Below, piece by piece: positions 44,621-56,607 of a stretch of DNA of 64,000 nt. The notes beneath the pieces are model-generated. The model was given only the letters and a program-made list of their open reading frames with translations. It ran no database searches and had not been told where the DNA came from. The position numbers and the translations under genes were made by a program. The first letter of the stretch is position 1. Each line of letters opens with the position of its first letter. Location of the stretch: contig CM071935.1 in the NCBI GenBank assembly GCA_016081115.2, forward strand, positions 51,012,680 through 51,076,679. The letters are read 5' to 3'. Source of the stretch: Rehmannia glutinosa. Taxonomy: Eukaryota > Streptophyta > Magnoliopsida > Lamiales > Orobanchaceae.

Positions 44621-45653
44621 ATTTGGTCCCCAAATTCTCTTGAATAGTTCGGATATTGATTCCTCATGTCTTCTTCCATCTCCCACGTTGCGTCTTCATC
44701 TCGGTTGTAGTTACTCACACACCTTTAACCATCGGAATCTCTCTCTTTCGCAATTGACGTGTCTCTGGCGACCAATGATCCGGATCGGCCTCTCGGTGTA
44801 GGATAGATTTTCCATTAGAGGAGGAGTATCTCGAGTGATGATATGTTTGGGATCTGGTTGATACTTCTTCAATCTCGATATGTGGAATACATCGTGCATT
44901 CCCGCATATGGTGCTGGTAACTCGAGTCGGTAGGCTAACTTCCCAATCCTCCTCCTTAAAATTTTGTAAGGTCCAACATATCTCGGACTCAACTTGCCTC
45001 CTTTCTTCGGATTGATCAATCTTTTCCGTGGTGAGAGTCTGAGAAATACTTCATCTCCGACTTCAAATTCCAAATCCTTTCTTCTCTTGTCCGCGTAACT
45101 CTTTTGGCGGCTCTGAGCTGTGCGAATCCGCTCTTTGATCAGCTTGACCTTCTCCATGGCCTCCTGAATTAAGTCGACTTTTGGAATCGAGGGCAACTTT
45201 CGTTTCTCTTTGGAGTCCATTGGTCATCAATCTCCCGATGTAGAGGGGATCTACATTTTCGCCCATACAATGCCTCGTAGGTGCCATCCCAATTGTGGCC
45301 GATAGTTGTTATTGTAGGCGAACCGGCTAATGGTAAGTGTGAATCCCAATTTTCTTGGAAATCCAACGTGCAGGCTCGCAACATATCTTCCAGGGTTTGA
45401 ATCGTTCGCTCGGTCGTCCATCGGTTTGTGGATGTGTTCTTTGTCTTTGAAACTTAGTGAGGTACCCAATTCCTCGTGCAAGCACTTCGAATGATCTCTG
45501 GATCTAAATGTCAACGGTACTCCCATGCATGTCTCTGGATATAAATCGCACAAGCTTCGCAAGCTTTTCTTGATGGGTAAGTGTGTGCGATTTCGTGAGT
45601 CGGTCTCACAACTACCCAAATAGCATCATGGCCTCCTCTCGGTCCTTGGTAGA
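44605..45653 (-). pseudogene. Tekay integrase C-terminus with chromodomain, truncated by A2
   Basis: 3' end of a Ty3-gypsy pol. Integrase core pieces lie at 45619-45170 (SLHEELGT-like, HPQTDG-like, LRACTLDFQENWDSHLPLA, YEALYGRKCRSP), broken by many frameshifts. A clean frame follows (45220-44711) with RQKSYADKRRKDLEF, VFLRLSPRK, LSPRYVGPYKIL and MHDVFHISRLKKY. The chromodomain comes next: YTERPIRII, then after a shift DATWEMEEDMRNQYP near 44640. A chromodomain places it in the chromoviruses, most likely Tekay/Del. In these elements the chromodomain directs integration to marked chromatin. Upstream pol is separated by the A2 insertion at 45654. Several shifts coincide with lost bases at expected CAG codons. 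Confidence 0.85.
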
Positions 45654-47197
45654 TGTTGGGAAATTTATTTTTAGATTTTGATGAATGCCATGTAAAACTT
45701 AGAATAGGAAGTTGGCACCCCATTTTCCTTGTAAACCGCATTGTAATAAATAGGGTTAGGTCAGTCCGAAAGCCGAGTTAAGTCGCTATGCCTAAACATC
45801 CAAGAAGACAACTGGAGACTAGAAGGAAGACTCACCGCAAGACAACCGAGTATGGCAAAGAAGAGAAGACGGAACTCGATCAAGGAGCAACAGATGCACG
45901 AGTAGAGTATTAGTCAAGTCAACTCAAGATAGCCAAGTCTCAAGTTGAAGTGACAAGAGTCATCCATGATTGGAAGTCGACTCTAAGTCACCTGGGGAAA
46001 GCAAGGAAATGCAACGGTCAAGTCGAGATAATCGGAAGAGATCCGTTGCCGCAAAATCAAGGGAATTACTTAAACAAGTAATACATCCATACTACCTTTC
46101 TCAAGTGCTCACCCCGAGGAAGCGTGCAAAAGGAATAAACTAATGGGAAGCACTTGCACCATGTCGAACTCGAAAAAAGTCAAGAACAATGCATACGAGG
46201 AAGTGGCAATTCCAAGGATCGCAACAAGACAAGCCAACGACCACAAGTGACTTTCAAAAAATAAGCCTATCTCTTCAACTGCGATTTTTGAAAGATCACT
46301 ATAAAAGGCTAAGGAATGACTCGAGAGAAGGTTACCTGAACCACGAACATTCAAGCAAACATTTGAACTGTAACCAAAAATTATTCTCAAATCATTCAAG
46401 ATTAATCCTCAAGCCTACATTACGAAGAAAATCAATCCAACACTCACCTGTGAAGGAAAGATAACTTCAATCAGTTGAAGAGGAAATTGTTGAAGAATCA
46501 AGGGTCTACATTCCACGGAGGATTGTAGGAAGGTTCAAGGTCGAACCAGTCTCAAGTTTTTGGAGGGCTTCGTGATCAAATCCAAAGAGCTTGAGCAAGT
46601 GGGCTGTAGTAGCAAGGCAGCTGCCCTGTGAAGAAGCTGAGTCGTACGAGAAGCCAGCTGCGTGACCAAGACATCACCGATCGAGTCCCAAAGGATCAAG
46701 TCACCAGTGTGATCAAGACTTGTATCTGGACTTTACCACTCTGTATCTTTGATCAATACCTAGTGGATTCTCCAGGAGTTGGAGAAGAGAGGAGTAGAAG
46801 AATTACCCCATCTTCGAACCTCTATAAAAACTTATCGTGTCATTTACATTTCAGCACTTTAATTCCTGCATCTTATTTATTTAACTCTGCTGATAAATTT
46901 GCCATCCACTTGATAATCTCTAAGTACTAAACCAAATTAAAGGGTGTAAAGTCTTCCTTGAAAAAACAAATCACAATCGAGTTAAGTCTTTAGTCAAAAC
47001 AATTGAGTTATTCTATCAACACTCAATCGAGTCTGTTGAGTAACTAACTCTGCTGATTAACTAACTTAGCTGTTCATTAAGGACTCAGCTGTGAAGTATT
47101 AACTCTGAATATTTAAAAGGACTAAATCGAAAAGTTGGTAAGGTTTATTCAACCGCCCCCCTTCTAAACCTTACACTCACACCCCTTGGGACCTACA
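45654..47197 (+). repeat. 5' LTR of A2
   Basis: 1,544 bp from TGTTGGGAAATTT to GGGACCTACA, homologous throughout to the A1 LTRs in reverse orientation. The TATA box CTATAAAAGG is at 46299-46308. Confidence 0.93.
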
Positions 47198-47199
47198 AG

Positions 47200-47210
47200 T
47201 GGTATCAGAG
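47200..47210 (+). other. Primer binding site of A2
   Basis: TGGTATCAGAG, then TGG instead of CGG, two bases after the LTR. Initiator tRNA-Met type with a one-base change at its end. Confidence 0.9.
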
Positions 47211-47325
47211 TGGTTGGTTCATTGAGCCTTCCGCACTGGTTACTGAACTAGATCTCCAAATTTTTCAAAATTTGTTTTAGTACTTAAGTTCTTCAAAACT
47301 CTTTTTATCATTAAAAGTTATTATC

Positions 47326-48012
47326 ATGGAAGCAAATTTGACACGCATCCCTATGTTCACAATTGAAGAATTTGATGATTGGAAAATTCGCATGCAGGCT
47401 CATCTATCAAAGATTACATGATGAGATGTGGATAGTGATAGAGGATGGGCCACTGCAAATTTTAAAAGTGAACACACTGTAAGGAGAGCTGCAGTGAAGG
47501 TGAAGAGGATGTTGTTCCTAGACTACCATGGTTGAAAAACCAAGAGTGAATGGACAAATGATGACAGAAAAAGATATAACCTGGACAATGTGGCCAAGTA
47601 CATTCTTTACAAAACCTTGGACAAAGCCATGTTCAATAAAGTCAAATCATGCAAAACGGCTAAAGAAATCAGGACAACCTAACATTGATTTGTGAAGGCT
47701 CGAGCAAATCAAGGAAAATAAATTATCAGTGGCTCGTACAGAAATTTGAAAATTTCAAAATGATCGCAGAGAGACCCTGGATCAACTGGATGCTCGGTTC
47801 ACGAAATTACCAACGAGCTATCTCGCACTTGGAAAAGAATATACACGAGAAGAAATGTGTATGAAGATTCTAAGAAGTCTCCCAACTGAGTGGGATATGA
47901 AAGTCATGGCCATGAGACACTCCATGGACCTATCCAAGACATCCAACCATGAGCTATTCTCAGATCTCAAAGCCTACGAATTTGAGCTGAGAAGAAAAGA
48001 CCAGGAAGAGAC
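47326..48012 (+). pseudogene. Gag of A2, 5' part
   Basis: ATG at 47326 opens MEANLTRIPMFTIEEFDDW as in A1. Frameshifts follow from about 47410. The last open piece (47855-48012) reads MCMKILRSLPTEWDMKVM and SMDLSKTSNHELFSDLKAYE and stops at the copia B insertion. Resumes at 56608. At least five single-base shifts, several at sites where A1 has CAG or CTG. Confidence 0.88.
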
Positions 48013-48017
48013 AGCTG

Positions 48018-49350
48018 TGTTAGTCCAAGTGGCTACGATAATCTAGAGGGGGGTGAATAGATTATGCCGATTTTTCGCAAATCGCCCTCTTTTTAAATGA
48101 ACAAGTAATTGACTAGAATGTAAATGCGGAAATTAAACAACACTCGATGATTTATAGTAGTTCAACCCACCTAGGGCCTAATCTACTACCACCCCAAAGA
48201 TCTCCTGGGATAGATTTCAAAAAGAAAAAGATTTTATTAATTACCACAATTAATACAACACCTTGAGGATCACCACAATCCTCTTACAACACCTTCAAGG
48301 AGATTACCACAATCTTCCTTCACCACCTTTGAAAAGTACCACACTCTTCAAACACCTATCACCTAGATCACCCAAGTGTATTCTTACCACAAGAATACTC
48401 ACAAGGATGTCTTGTGTTGAATGATGGACAAAAATTCAAGATTACAACTCTATGAAACCAATACAAAGATTGAGTACAAGTGTAATCAAGAATCAAAAAG
48501 CCTAGACCTCAAAGATGTGCAAGTGAAAGTACTTAGGCTATTACAACAAGAATGTAGAAATGAAAGCTTGAACAATTTGCAGATTTCTTGTTGTGTATTT
48601 TGCTTGTGTGTGTTGTATTTTGTGTATTCAATTCATCCTCTATTTATAGGGAAGTCTTCACTAACATAGGCTCCTTCCTCTTCACTTTTGTCTACAAAAC
48701 GAGGATCACAAGATGTAGAAATATTTTACAAAATTGAAAAGTAAATCTTGCTGTCAAAGAATTCAAACGGTATAATTTTTTGTCACAAAAAATAACATAG
48801 GGCGACCGGTTGCCCTGTTTAAGATTTTGAACGTTTGAAAAAAATAGTGCGATCCAGTGCGGGTCGAAGGGGGGTCGATCCAGTGCGGTCGAAGGGAGGG
48901 CGATCGGTCGCCCCCCTAGGTGGACCGTCCCCTCTCTTTTTTGTACAAAAATTGTTTCTGTTTCTAATCTGCTTTCAAGTTTGTGTTCTTCGTGCATGGT
49001 CGACGCTTTGGGCGGCCAAATTGACCTCCAATATGAAATGTTGTCCGATTTTTGTCAAAAATAAACTTCAAGAAATACTCCAAAAAATTAGTAAAAACAT
49101 TTTAAATCAATTGGGAGTATTTGGACAACATTTACAAACATTGTTTTGGTGTAAAAACCAATATAAACAAAATCATCAAAAGTGCTGTCAAATTTTAATC
49201 AAATTAAAAACTCTAAGAAATACTCCAAAAATTAGCAAAAATATTTTAAATCATTTAGGAGTATTTGGACAACATATAAAAACATTGTTTTGGTATAAAA
49301 ACTCATTTAAACAAAATCATCAAAATCTTGATAAAAACATTTATCTAACA
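48018..49350 (-). repeat. 3' LTR of copia B
   Basis: 1,333 bp, TGTTAGTCC to ATCTAACA on the + strand. TATA box CTATAAATAG (- strand) at about 48640. Near identity to the 5' LTR except for the G-rich GACCGGTC-containing patch at 48840-48935, where several indels cluster. Confidence 0.93.
49040..49330. repeat. 145-bp tandem duplication in the U3 of copia B
   Basis: AAGAAATACTCC begins at 49070 and again at 49215. Both copies run through 'ggagtatttggacaacat' and 'aacattgttttgg'. The duplication is also in the 5' LTR (56285-56580). Since U3 lies upstream of the TATA box, the repeats could act as enhancer units; they also create a long antisense frame with an internal repeat, which I do not call a gene. 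Confidence 0.8.
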
Positions 49351-50576
49351 AACTGCCCCTTTCTGATGATTACAAACCAAAACAATTTTAGAAGGTCGAT
49401 TTAAAACAAAAAACAAATTTTCCGGTCTAAAAAGAACAATCCATTACAAGTAAGATTTATCATTAGTACAACACACAAGAGTAGGAGCAAAGATTTTTCA
49501 AAATCATTTAAGCACAAGCTCCCCCTATCAACATGCATAGTAAGAGTAAATATAGAAGCAACAACTAAAAGCTAAAAGCTTAACTTTTAATAAGCTTGAA
49601 TTATATGAGCTTAAAAGCTCCCCCTGTCACAAGACATCATTAGTCAAGCATAAAAGTCCACAATATATCAAATGGACTAAGCAATATTCACAGCTTATGG
49701 CTTTTAAGAGCCTTAGCTTATAGCTTTTCTTGCGAGCTTATTTTCGCTTCTTTGAGCGTATGATCGTTTTTCCTGTTTCTCCCCCTTTGGAATCATCAAA
49801 AAGAATGTTAGCACGATAAAAACATCATATATTCAAATCAAAGTGCGCAAATTTATCGATTTATCGAGCTTTTTAAAAATTGAAGCTTAAATTCCAAATA
49901 AAAAGGAAAAGTTGATCAATTGACTTGCAAAAGCTCATTTGATTGATAAAACATGATCTCTATATACTTATAAGACTTTTCAAATCGAGAGAATCATGTA
50001 GGTGATGAATTTTTCAATGAAATATTTCGTCGAACACTTGGCGTGCGTCGAATAAAACTAGAAGAATATAACGCCTTTGCGATTCGTTTAAGCCAAAAAT
50101 TTTCATCACCAAATGCAATACAACAATATTCATCCAACAACAATCATCATATACAACATACTAATACAATAATTTCATCAAAATAACAATATACAAGCAC
50201 ATTCTCAAGGGTACAACCCAATTGAGATTAAAAAGAGAAATTCTTACCATTTGATTGGTGAGGATGAGCAACAATGATGATAATCGAGCCTAATGAAGTC
50301 CAAAATGTAAAATGTATGCACAAAAACAAATTTGAAGTGAAATTTGTGTGCAAAATGCGAAGGGGACAAAAAAATGGACAAAATAAGCCAAAATGGCTTA
50401 AACTGAAAACAGAAACGATTTTAACCAAGAAATAGTGAGGGGCGACCGGTTGGGGGCTAGGGCGACCGGTCGGCCTTGCCCCAACGGCCCGTGAGATGTT
50501 CTTTGTTCAAGTTTGAACCAAAAATCCAATTTTTCGCCCCTAAGTTTTAAAAACGTGTAAAATGCAATCATAGACC
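49351..50576 (-). other. Non-coding region between pol and 3' LTR of copia B
   Basis: 1.2 kb without a supported gene. On the - strand there are four G-run purine tracts: AGAAAGGGGCAGTT next to the LTR (49351-49366), and GGGGGAG at about 49519, 49620 and 49781. The last is within GATGATTCCAAAGGGGGAG. A short patch at 50435-50495 repeats GGCGACCGGT twice, as in the LTRs. Confidence 0.7.
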
Positions 50577-53500
50577 TCATTCAATATGCATTATGCCTAA
50601 CCGAGCTCGTATTGATGCAAAAGTCTCGGAAGTTAGCGGTTTAGTAAAAATGTCCGCTAATTGATCTTGAGATGGTACAAAAGATATCTCAATTTTTCGT
50701 TTTGATACACAATCCCTTAGAAAATGATGTCGAATCTCAATATGTTTAGTACGGTTATGATGAACCGGGTTTTGAGCAATATTTATAGCGGATATATTAT
50801 CACAAAAGATAGGTACGTTTTCAAAAGAACATTTATAATCCGCTAAGGTTTGTTTCATCCAAATAAGTTGTGTACAACAAAATGCCGCGGAAATATATTC
50901 GGCTTCGGCCGTTGAAAGTGAAACACAATTTTGTTTCTTTGAAAACCAAGAAACTAGGCAATCACCTAGAAATTGACATGATCCGGAAGTACTTTTTCGA
51001 TCATCAATATTTCCCGCATAATCCGAATCACTATAACCTTTAAGAGAAAAAATTTCATTCTTTGGATAGAATAAACCATATTGAATAGTGCCTTTCAAAT
51101 ATCGAAAAATCCTTTTAACGGCACTCATATGAGATTCTTTGGGATTGCTTTGAAAACGAGCACATAGGCATACGGCATGAAGGATGTCCGGTCTACTTGC
51201 GGTTAAATAAAGTAAACTACCAATCATACCTCTATATTTGGATTCATCAACCGACTTGCCTTTTTCATCTTTGTCAATCTTGACGTTTGTTGCCATTGGG
51301 GTAGAGATTTTGTTCTTCCTTCTTCAATGCCAAATTTCTTCAAAAGCTCCTTTGTATATTTTGATTGAGAAATATAAATTCCTTCTTGGCATTGCTTAAT
51401 TTGAAGTCCAAGGAAGAAGTTGAGCTCCCCCATCATGCTCATTTCAAATTCACCTTGCATTAACTTAGAAAATTTCTTGCACAAGGATTCATTAGTAGCA
51501 CCAAAAATAATATCATCAACATAAATTTGCACTAATAAGCAATCTTGCCCTTTTTCAAAAACAAAGAGAGTAGTGTCAACTTTACCTCTTGTAAAACCAT
51601 TTTGCAAAAGAAAAGAGCTAAGTCTATCATACCATGCACGGGGTGCTTGTTTCAAACCATATAAGGCTTTTTTAAGTCTATAAACATCATTAGGCCTAGA
51701 AAAATTTTCAAACCCCGGAGGTTGTTTTACATAGACTTCTTCTTGAATAATACCATTTAAAAATGTGGATTTTACATCCATTTGGTAAAGCTTGAAATTT
51801 TTAAAACAAGAATAGGCAAGTAAAATACGAATAGCTTCTAAACGTGCTACGGGTGCAAATGTTTCATCATAATCAATACCTTCTTCTTGACAATAACCTT
51901 GAGCTACTAACCTTGCTTTGTTTCGAACAATATTGCCTTGGTCATCGAGCTTGTTCCGAAATACCCATTTTGTACCAATAATTGTTTGAGATGGAAGACA
52001 AGGTACTAATTCCCATACATCATTCCTTTCAAATTGATTCAACTCCTCTTGCATCTCTAAAAACCAATCCTCATCTTCAATAGCTTCCTTAGCATTTTTA
52101 GGCTCTTTTTGAGATATAAGAGCTTTCTCGGCAAAATTTCTTCGAGTCATTACTTTATCAAGGGGATCACAAACAATAAGATCTTTTGGGTGATCTCCCT
52201 TAAATTTCAATGCTACGGGAAGATTCGAAGTATCACCTTTATCTTCTTGAGGAACATTTGAGCTTGAAGGTTGATCATTTTGAGTTTCATCTTGAACAAT
52301 AGGTTCAACAATATCCTCTTCATCACTTTCATCATTGGGTATCCTTTCAACACCCGAAGTTTCATTGAATTTGACATGGATGGATTCTTCAACAACCCCA
52401 CTAGTCTTATTGTAAACCCGATATGCTTTGCTCTTGGTTGAATACCCCATAAATATTCCTTAATCGGCCTTAGGATCAAGTTTGTCTAATTGATCCTTAG
52501 TATTCAAAATAAAACATTTACATCCAAATATTTTGAAATAACTAATATTTGGAGTTCTTCCTTTCCAAAGCTCATATGGAGTTTTATTCATTTTAGGACG
52601 AATATAAACTCGATTAATTACATAGCAAGCGGTACTTACGGCTTCGGCCCAAAAATATTTTGGAAGTGAAAATTCATTGAGCATGGACCGACTCATTTCT
52701 TGAAGTGTCCGATTCTTCCTTTCGGCTACTCCATTTTGTTGAGGTGTCCTTGGAGCCGAAAAATTATGACTATATCCCTTGGTTTCACAAAAGACTCTAA
52801 ATTCGCCATCAAATTCTCCACCTCGATCACTTCGAATAGACTTAATAGTATCTTCCTTTTCATTTTCAATAAGTCTACACAACTTAACAAACTCATTAAC
52901 GGCATCGCTTTTATTTGTAAGAAATAGAGCCCAAGTATATCTAGAAAAATCATCAACTATAACAAAAGTGTAATGTTTTCCACTTAGACTTGTCGTACCA
53001 ATATCTCCATACAAATCAAGATGAAGCATTTGTAGGGGTTTGGTAGTGGAAATTTCATTTTTGGGCTTAAAACTACTCTTAACTAATTTGTTCTTTTGAC
53101 AAGTGTCACATAAGCCAAGATTTTCAAAATTCAATTTGGGTAGTCCTTTTACATGTTGGTTTTTGTAAATAGTTTGCAAATTTTTGTATCCAACATGACC
53201 AAGTTGCCTATGCCATAAACTAGTTAAATCATTATTGGCGACTAGAAAAGAGACATTTTGACTAACCAAATCACTTGTGCAAATTTTGTAAAGATTGCCT
53301 TTTCTAATTGCTTCACAAATAATTTTATCATATTTGGAAATAAGGCATTTTTCTTTATTAAAAACAACATTATAATTTGAATCACAAAGTTGGCTAACAC
53401 TTATCAAATTGAACTTAAGCCCTTCTACTAAAAGAACATTACTAAGAGAGAAAGAAGATTTACCAATTTCTCCATTTCCAAGAATTTTTCCTTTGCCATT

Positions 53501-53611
53501 GCCGAACATGACCATACCCTCTTCTTGGAGCTTGATATTGGTAAAAAGTTCTCTCTTTCCGGTCATATGGCGTGAACATCCGCTGTCCACGAGCCATTTT
53601 GAATCTTCCAT
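50577..53611 (-). pseudogene. Pol of copia B: protease, integrase, reverse transcriptase, RNase H
   Basis: 53611-52460: protease (WLVDSGCSRHMTG), zinc domain (LWHRQLGHVGYKNL, CDTCQKNKLVKSSF) and integrase core (MLHLDLYGD, IRSDRGGEF, NGVAERKNRTL with the catalytic Glu present), ending KADP-type DPKAD then TAA. The same frame continues after the stop with GIFMGYSTKSKAYRV (52450-51224), the reverse transcriptase. This has GTKWVFRNK, YQMDVKSTFLNG, LYGLKQAPRAWYD and YVDD at 51512-51523. A lost A in an A-run near 51285 shifts the frame to RNase H (51296-50577: YSDSDYAGN, CDNISAINIAQNP, QDQLADIFTKPL). One C-to-T nonsense change and one homopolymer indel are the only pol lesions seen. Confidence 0.95.
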
Positions 53612-53731
53612 TGTTATTATAGCCCCTATAACCTACGAAAGAATTATTTTTAGGTACCCTATAATTTTGGGGTCCATGGGGGTTAGCCTTGAGACCTTTA
53701 GGTCTCCAATAATAGCTAAAATTATTCTTCA

Positions 53732-55201
53732 ATTTACAATTGCTAGCATAGTGTCCATTTTTATCACAATAAAAACAGTAATAATCTGAGGACTACTAGC
53801 ACGTACAAATGTTGGACCTTGGTCTTTTTCCTAAAAGCATTTTGAAAAGGTTTGTAACCAAGTCCTAATTTAGAATGTTCACCTCTTTGTGCATCTAAAA
53901 TTTTTGTGACTTTATCCGTACTTAAATTGAATCGATGCACATCCTTTTTCAAATTTTCAATATCATTTGTGAGCGTTTGTTTTTCGGTTTCAAGTGTACG
54001 GACCATAGTAAGAGTAATAGCATGAGCTTTATCAAGAGAGTCATAAGAAGTAATAATTTATCTTTTTCTAGTTTAAGCTCTTTATGCTCCTTTTTCAAAT
54101 TCTTGTATTTAATAATCAAATTTTGAAACTCATTTTGCAATTCATCAAAATCACATTGTAATTCATCAACTAGGGAAGAAGATGAAGCATTAGAGCGTAC
54201 CTCGGTAATTCATCAAAATCACATTGTTTCAAGTAATTCATCCCAAGTTTTGACGTCCGCATTTAACGCCTTCTTTTTCGGAAAAGGCTTTTTCTTTTTT
54301 TGTTCCTCTTCTGCTAATTTTGGGCAATCGGCTATGTAGTGCCCGGATTTTCCGCATTTGAAACAAGAATTGTCTCTAGGATTTCTTGCTTTATTTTCAA
54401 ATTTTGCAAATTTTCTAACAAGAGTCGCCGTTTCTTCATCATCCTCATCACTAGCATAATAAACATTATTAGAAGAAGATGCTAAGCCTTTAATAATATT
54501 TTGCGTGCCTTGGTTTAGAGGTGGATGGTTGAGAATTTTTCCTCTCCTTGAGATATACTTCATAAATAAGGAGGTTTCCAATAAGCTCATCAAACTTGAG
54601 TGTCTCAAGATTTTAAGCTTCCGTGATTGCCGTCACTTTTTCGGACCATGAGCCAGGAAGGGCATTTAAGACTTTGGTCACCTTATTTTCTTCGGAGATG
54701 ACCTTTCCAAGAGCCACAAGAGGATTGACGATGTTGTCAAGCCTTTTCCACCATTTTTGATATGCTTTCACCATCATTCATATTGAATTTTTCAAAATCT
54801 TTCACAAGCATTGTTTTTCTTGCTTGTTTCACTTTCTTTGTGCCCTCATAAATGGTTTCTAATTTTTCCCAAACTTCATGTGCCGACCGTATGCCTCTTA
54901 TGCGATTATATTCGGTGGTGGTAAGAGAGTAATGTAAAATGATTAAGGCCTTACCGTTTAAAGAGAAAGCCTTCTTGTCATTTTCATCATATTCCTTGAA
55001 CGGCTTGGGAGTCGTGGTACCATCCTCCAATTTTGTTGTTGGTTGAGCAACTCCTTCAATGCCCACATTCCAAATATCAAATCCGCACCCTTGTAGAAAG
55101 CACTCCATACGGTCTTTCCAAAATGCGTAGTTGTTGGCGTCGAATAGTGGTGGCTTGTTGGTGGAGGCGCCGGTGGTGAGATGAGCATCATGTGTAGCCA
55201 T
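53732..55201 (-). pseudogene. Gag of copia B
   Basis: ATG at 55201 opens MATHDAHLTTGASTNKPPLF and DANNYAFWKDRMECFL, a UBN2-type capsid, open to 54737 (EKFNMNDGESISKMV). A shift leads to 54608-54219 with the CCHC knuckle CFKCGKSGHYIADC. Next come Lys/Glu-rich coiled-coil pieces (54140-53764), and then Arg/Tyr/Asn-rich sequence preceding the protease. Three or four frame changes separate these pieces. The order is that of a normal copia gag. Confidence 0.85.
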
Positions 55202-55243
55202 GGATCTTTCCTCTTTACTCGGAACGAGCTAGCCAAAGAGTTT

Positions 55244-55256
55244 GGCTCTGATACCA
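55244..55256 (-). other. Primer binding site of copia B
   Basis: TGGTATCAGAGCC on the - strand, two bases from the LTR end; initiator tRNA-Met type. Confidence 0.93.
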
Positions 55257-55258
55257 CT

Positions 55259-56602
55259 TGTTAGTCCAAGTGGCTACGATAATCTAGAGGGGGGGTGAAT
55301 AGATTATGCCGATTTTTCGCAAATCGCCCTCTTTTTAAATGAACAAGTAATTGACTAGAATGTAAATGCGGAAATTAAACAACACTCGATGATTTATAGT
55401 AGTTCAACCCACCTAGGGCCTAATCTACTACCACCCCAAAAGATCTTGGGATGGATTTCAAAAAGAAAAAAGATTTTATTAATTACCACAATTAATACAA
55501 CACCTTGAGGATCACCACAATCCTCTTACAACACCTTCAAGGAGATTACCACAATCTTCCTTCACCACCTTTGAAAAGTACCACACTCTTCAAACACCTA
55601 TCACCTAGATCACCCAAGTGTATTCTTACCACAAGAATACTCACAAGGATGTCTTGTGTTGAATGATGGACAAAAATTCAAAATTACAACTCTATGAAAC
55701 CAATACAAAGATTGAGTGCAAGTGTAATCAAGAATCAAAAAGCCTAGACCTCAAAGATGTGCAAGTGAAAGTACTTAGGCTATTACAACAAGAATGTAGA
55801 AATGAAAGCTTGAACAATTTGCAGATTTCTTGTTGTGTATTTTGCTTGTGTGTGTTGTATTTTGTGTCTTCAATTCATCCTCTATTTATAAGGAAGTCTT
55901 CACTAACATAGGCTCCCAACATAGGCTCCTTCCTCTTCACTTTTGTCTACAAAAATAGGATCACAAGATGTAGAAATATTTTACAAAATTGAAAAGTAAA
56001 TCTTGCTGTCAAAGAATTCAAACGGTATAATTTTGCTGTCACAAAATAACATAGGGCGACCGGTTGCCCTGTTTAAGATTTCGAACGTTTGAAAAAAATA
56101 GTGCGATCCAGTACGGGTTGAAGGGGGTCGATCCGTGCGGTCGAAGGGGGTGCGACCGGTCGCACCCTAGGGGGCGATCCCCCTCCTCTTTTTTTGTACA
56201 GAAATTGTTTCTGTTTCTAATCTGTTTCAAGTTTGTGTTTTTCAGGTACAGGTCGACGCTTTGGGCGACCGGTCGACCTCCAATATGAAATGTTGTCCGA
56301 TTTTTGTCAAAAATAAACTTCAAGAAATACTCCAAAAAATTAGTAAAAACATTTTAAATCAATTGGGAGTATTTGGACAACATTTACAAACATTGTTTTG
56401 GTGTAAAAACCAATATAAACAAAATCATCAAAAGTGTTGTCCAATTTTAATCAAATTAAAAACTCTAAGAAATACTCCAAAAATTAGCAAAAATATTTTA
56501 AATCATTTAGGAGTATTTGGACAACATATAAAAACATTGTTTTGGTATAAAAACTCATTTAAACAAAATCATCAAAATCTTGATAAAAACATTTATCTAA
56601 CA
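55259..56602 (-). repeat. 5' LTR of copia B
   Basis: 1,344 bp with TG...CA ends. TATA box (TTATAAATAG-like on the - strand) at 55881-55890. Contains the 145-bp U3 duplication and the GACCGGTC patch (56140-56280). Confidence 0.93.
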
Positions 56603-56607
56603 AGCTG

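Larger units (their letters stand above)
48018..56602 (-). mobile_element. Ty1-copia retrotransposon B, nearly intact, nested in A2 gag
   Basis: 8,585 bp on the - strand, flanked by AGCTG (48013-48017 and 56603-56607). It has LTRs of 1,333 and 1,344 bp, an initiator-tRNA-Met primer site, gag, protease, integrase, reverse transcriptase and RNase H. Protease DSG, integrase D-D-E and reverse transcriptase YVDD are all present. Visible pol defects are one in-frame stop and one single-base shift; gag has a few more. Youngest insertion on this side, since it sits inside A2. The clade within Ty1-copia was not determined. Confidence 0.95.

Noticed and set aside
48835..49404. 189-residue + strand frame in the copia B 3' LTR, repeated in the 5' LTR at 56261-56635
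   Set aside because: Its internal protein repeat is fully explained by the 145-bp U3 DNA duplication. It is antisense to the element and of low complexity.
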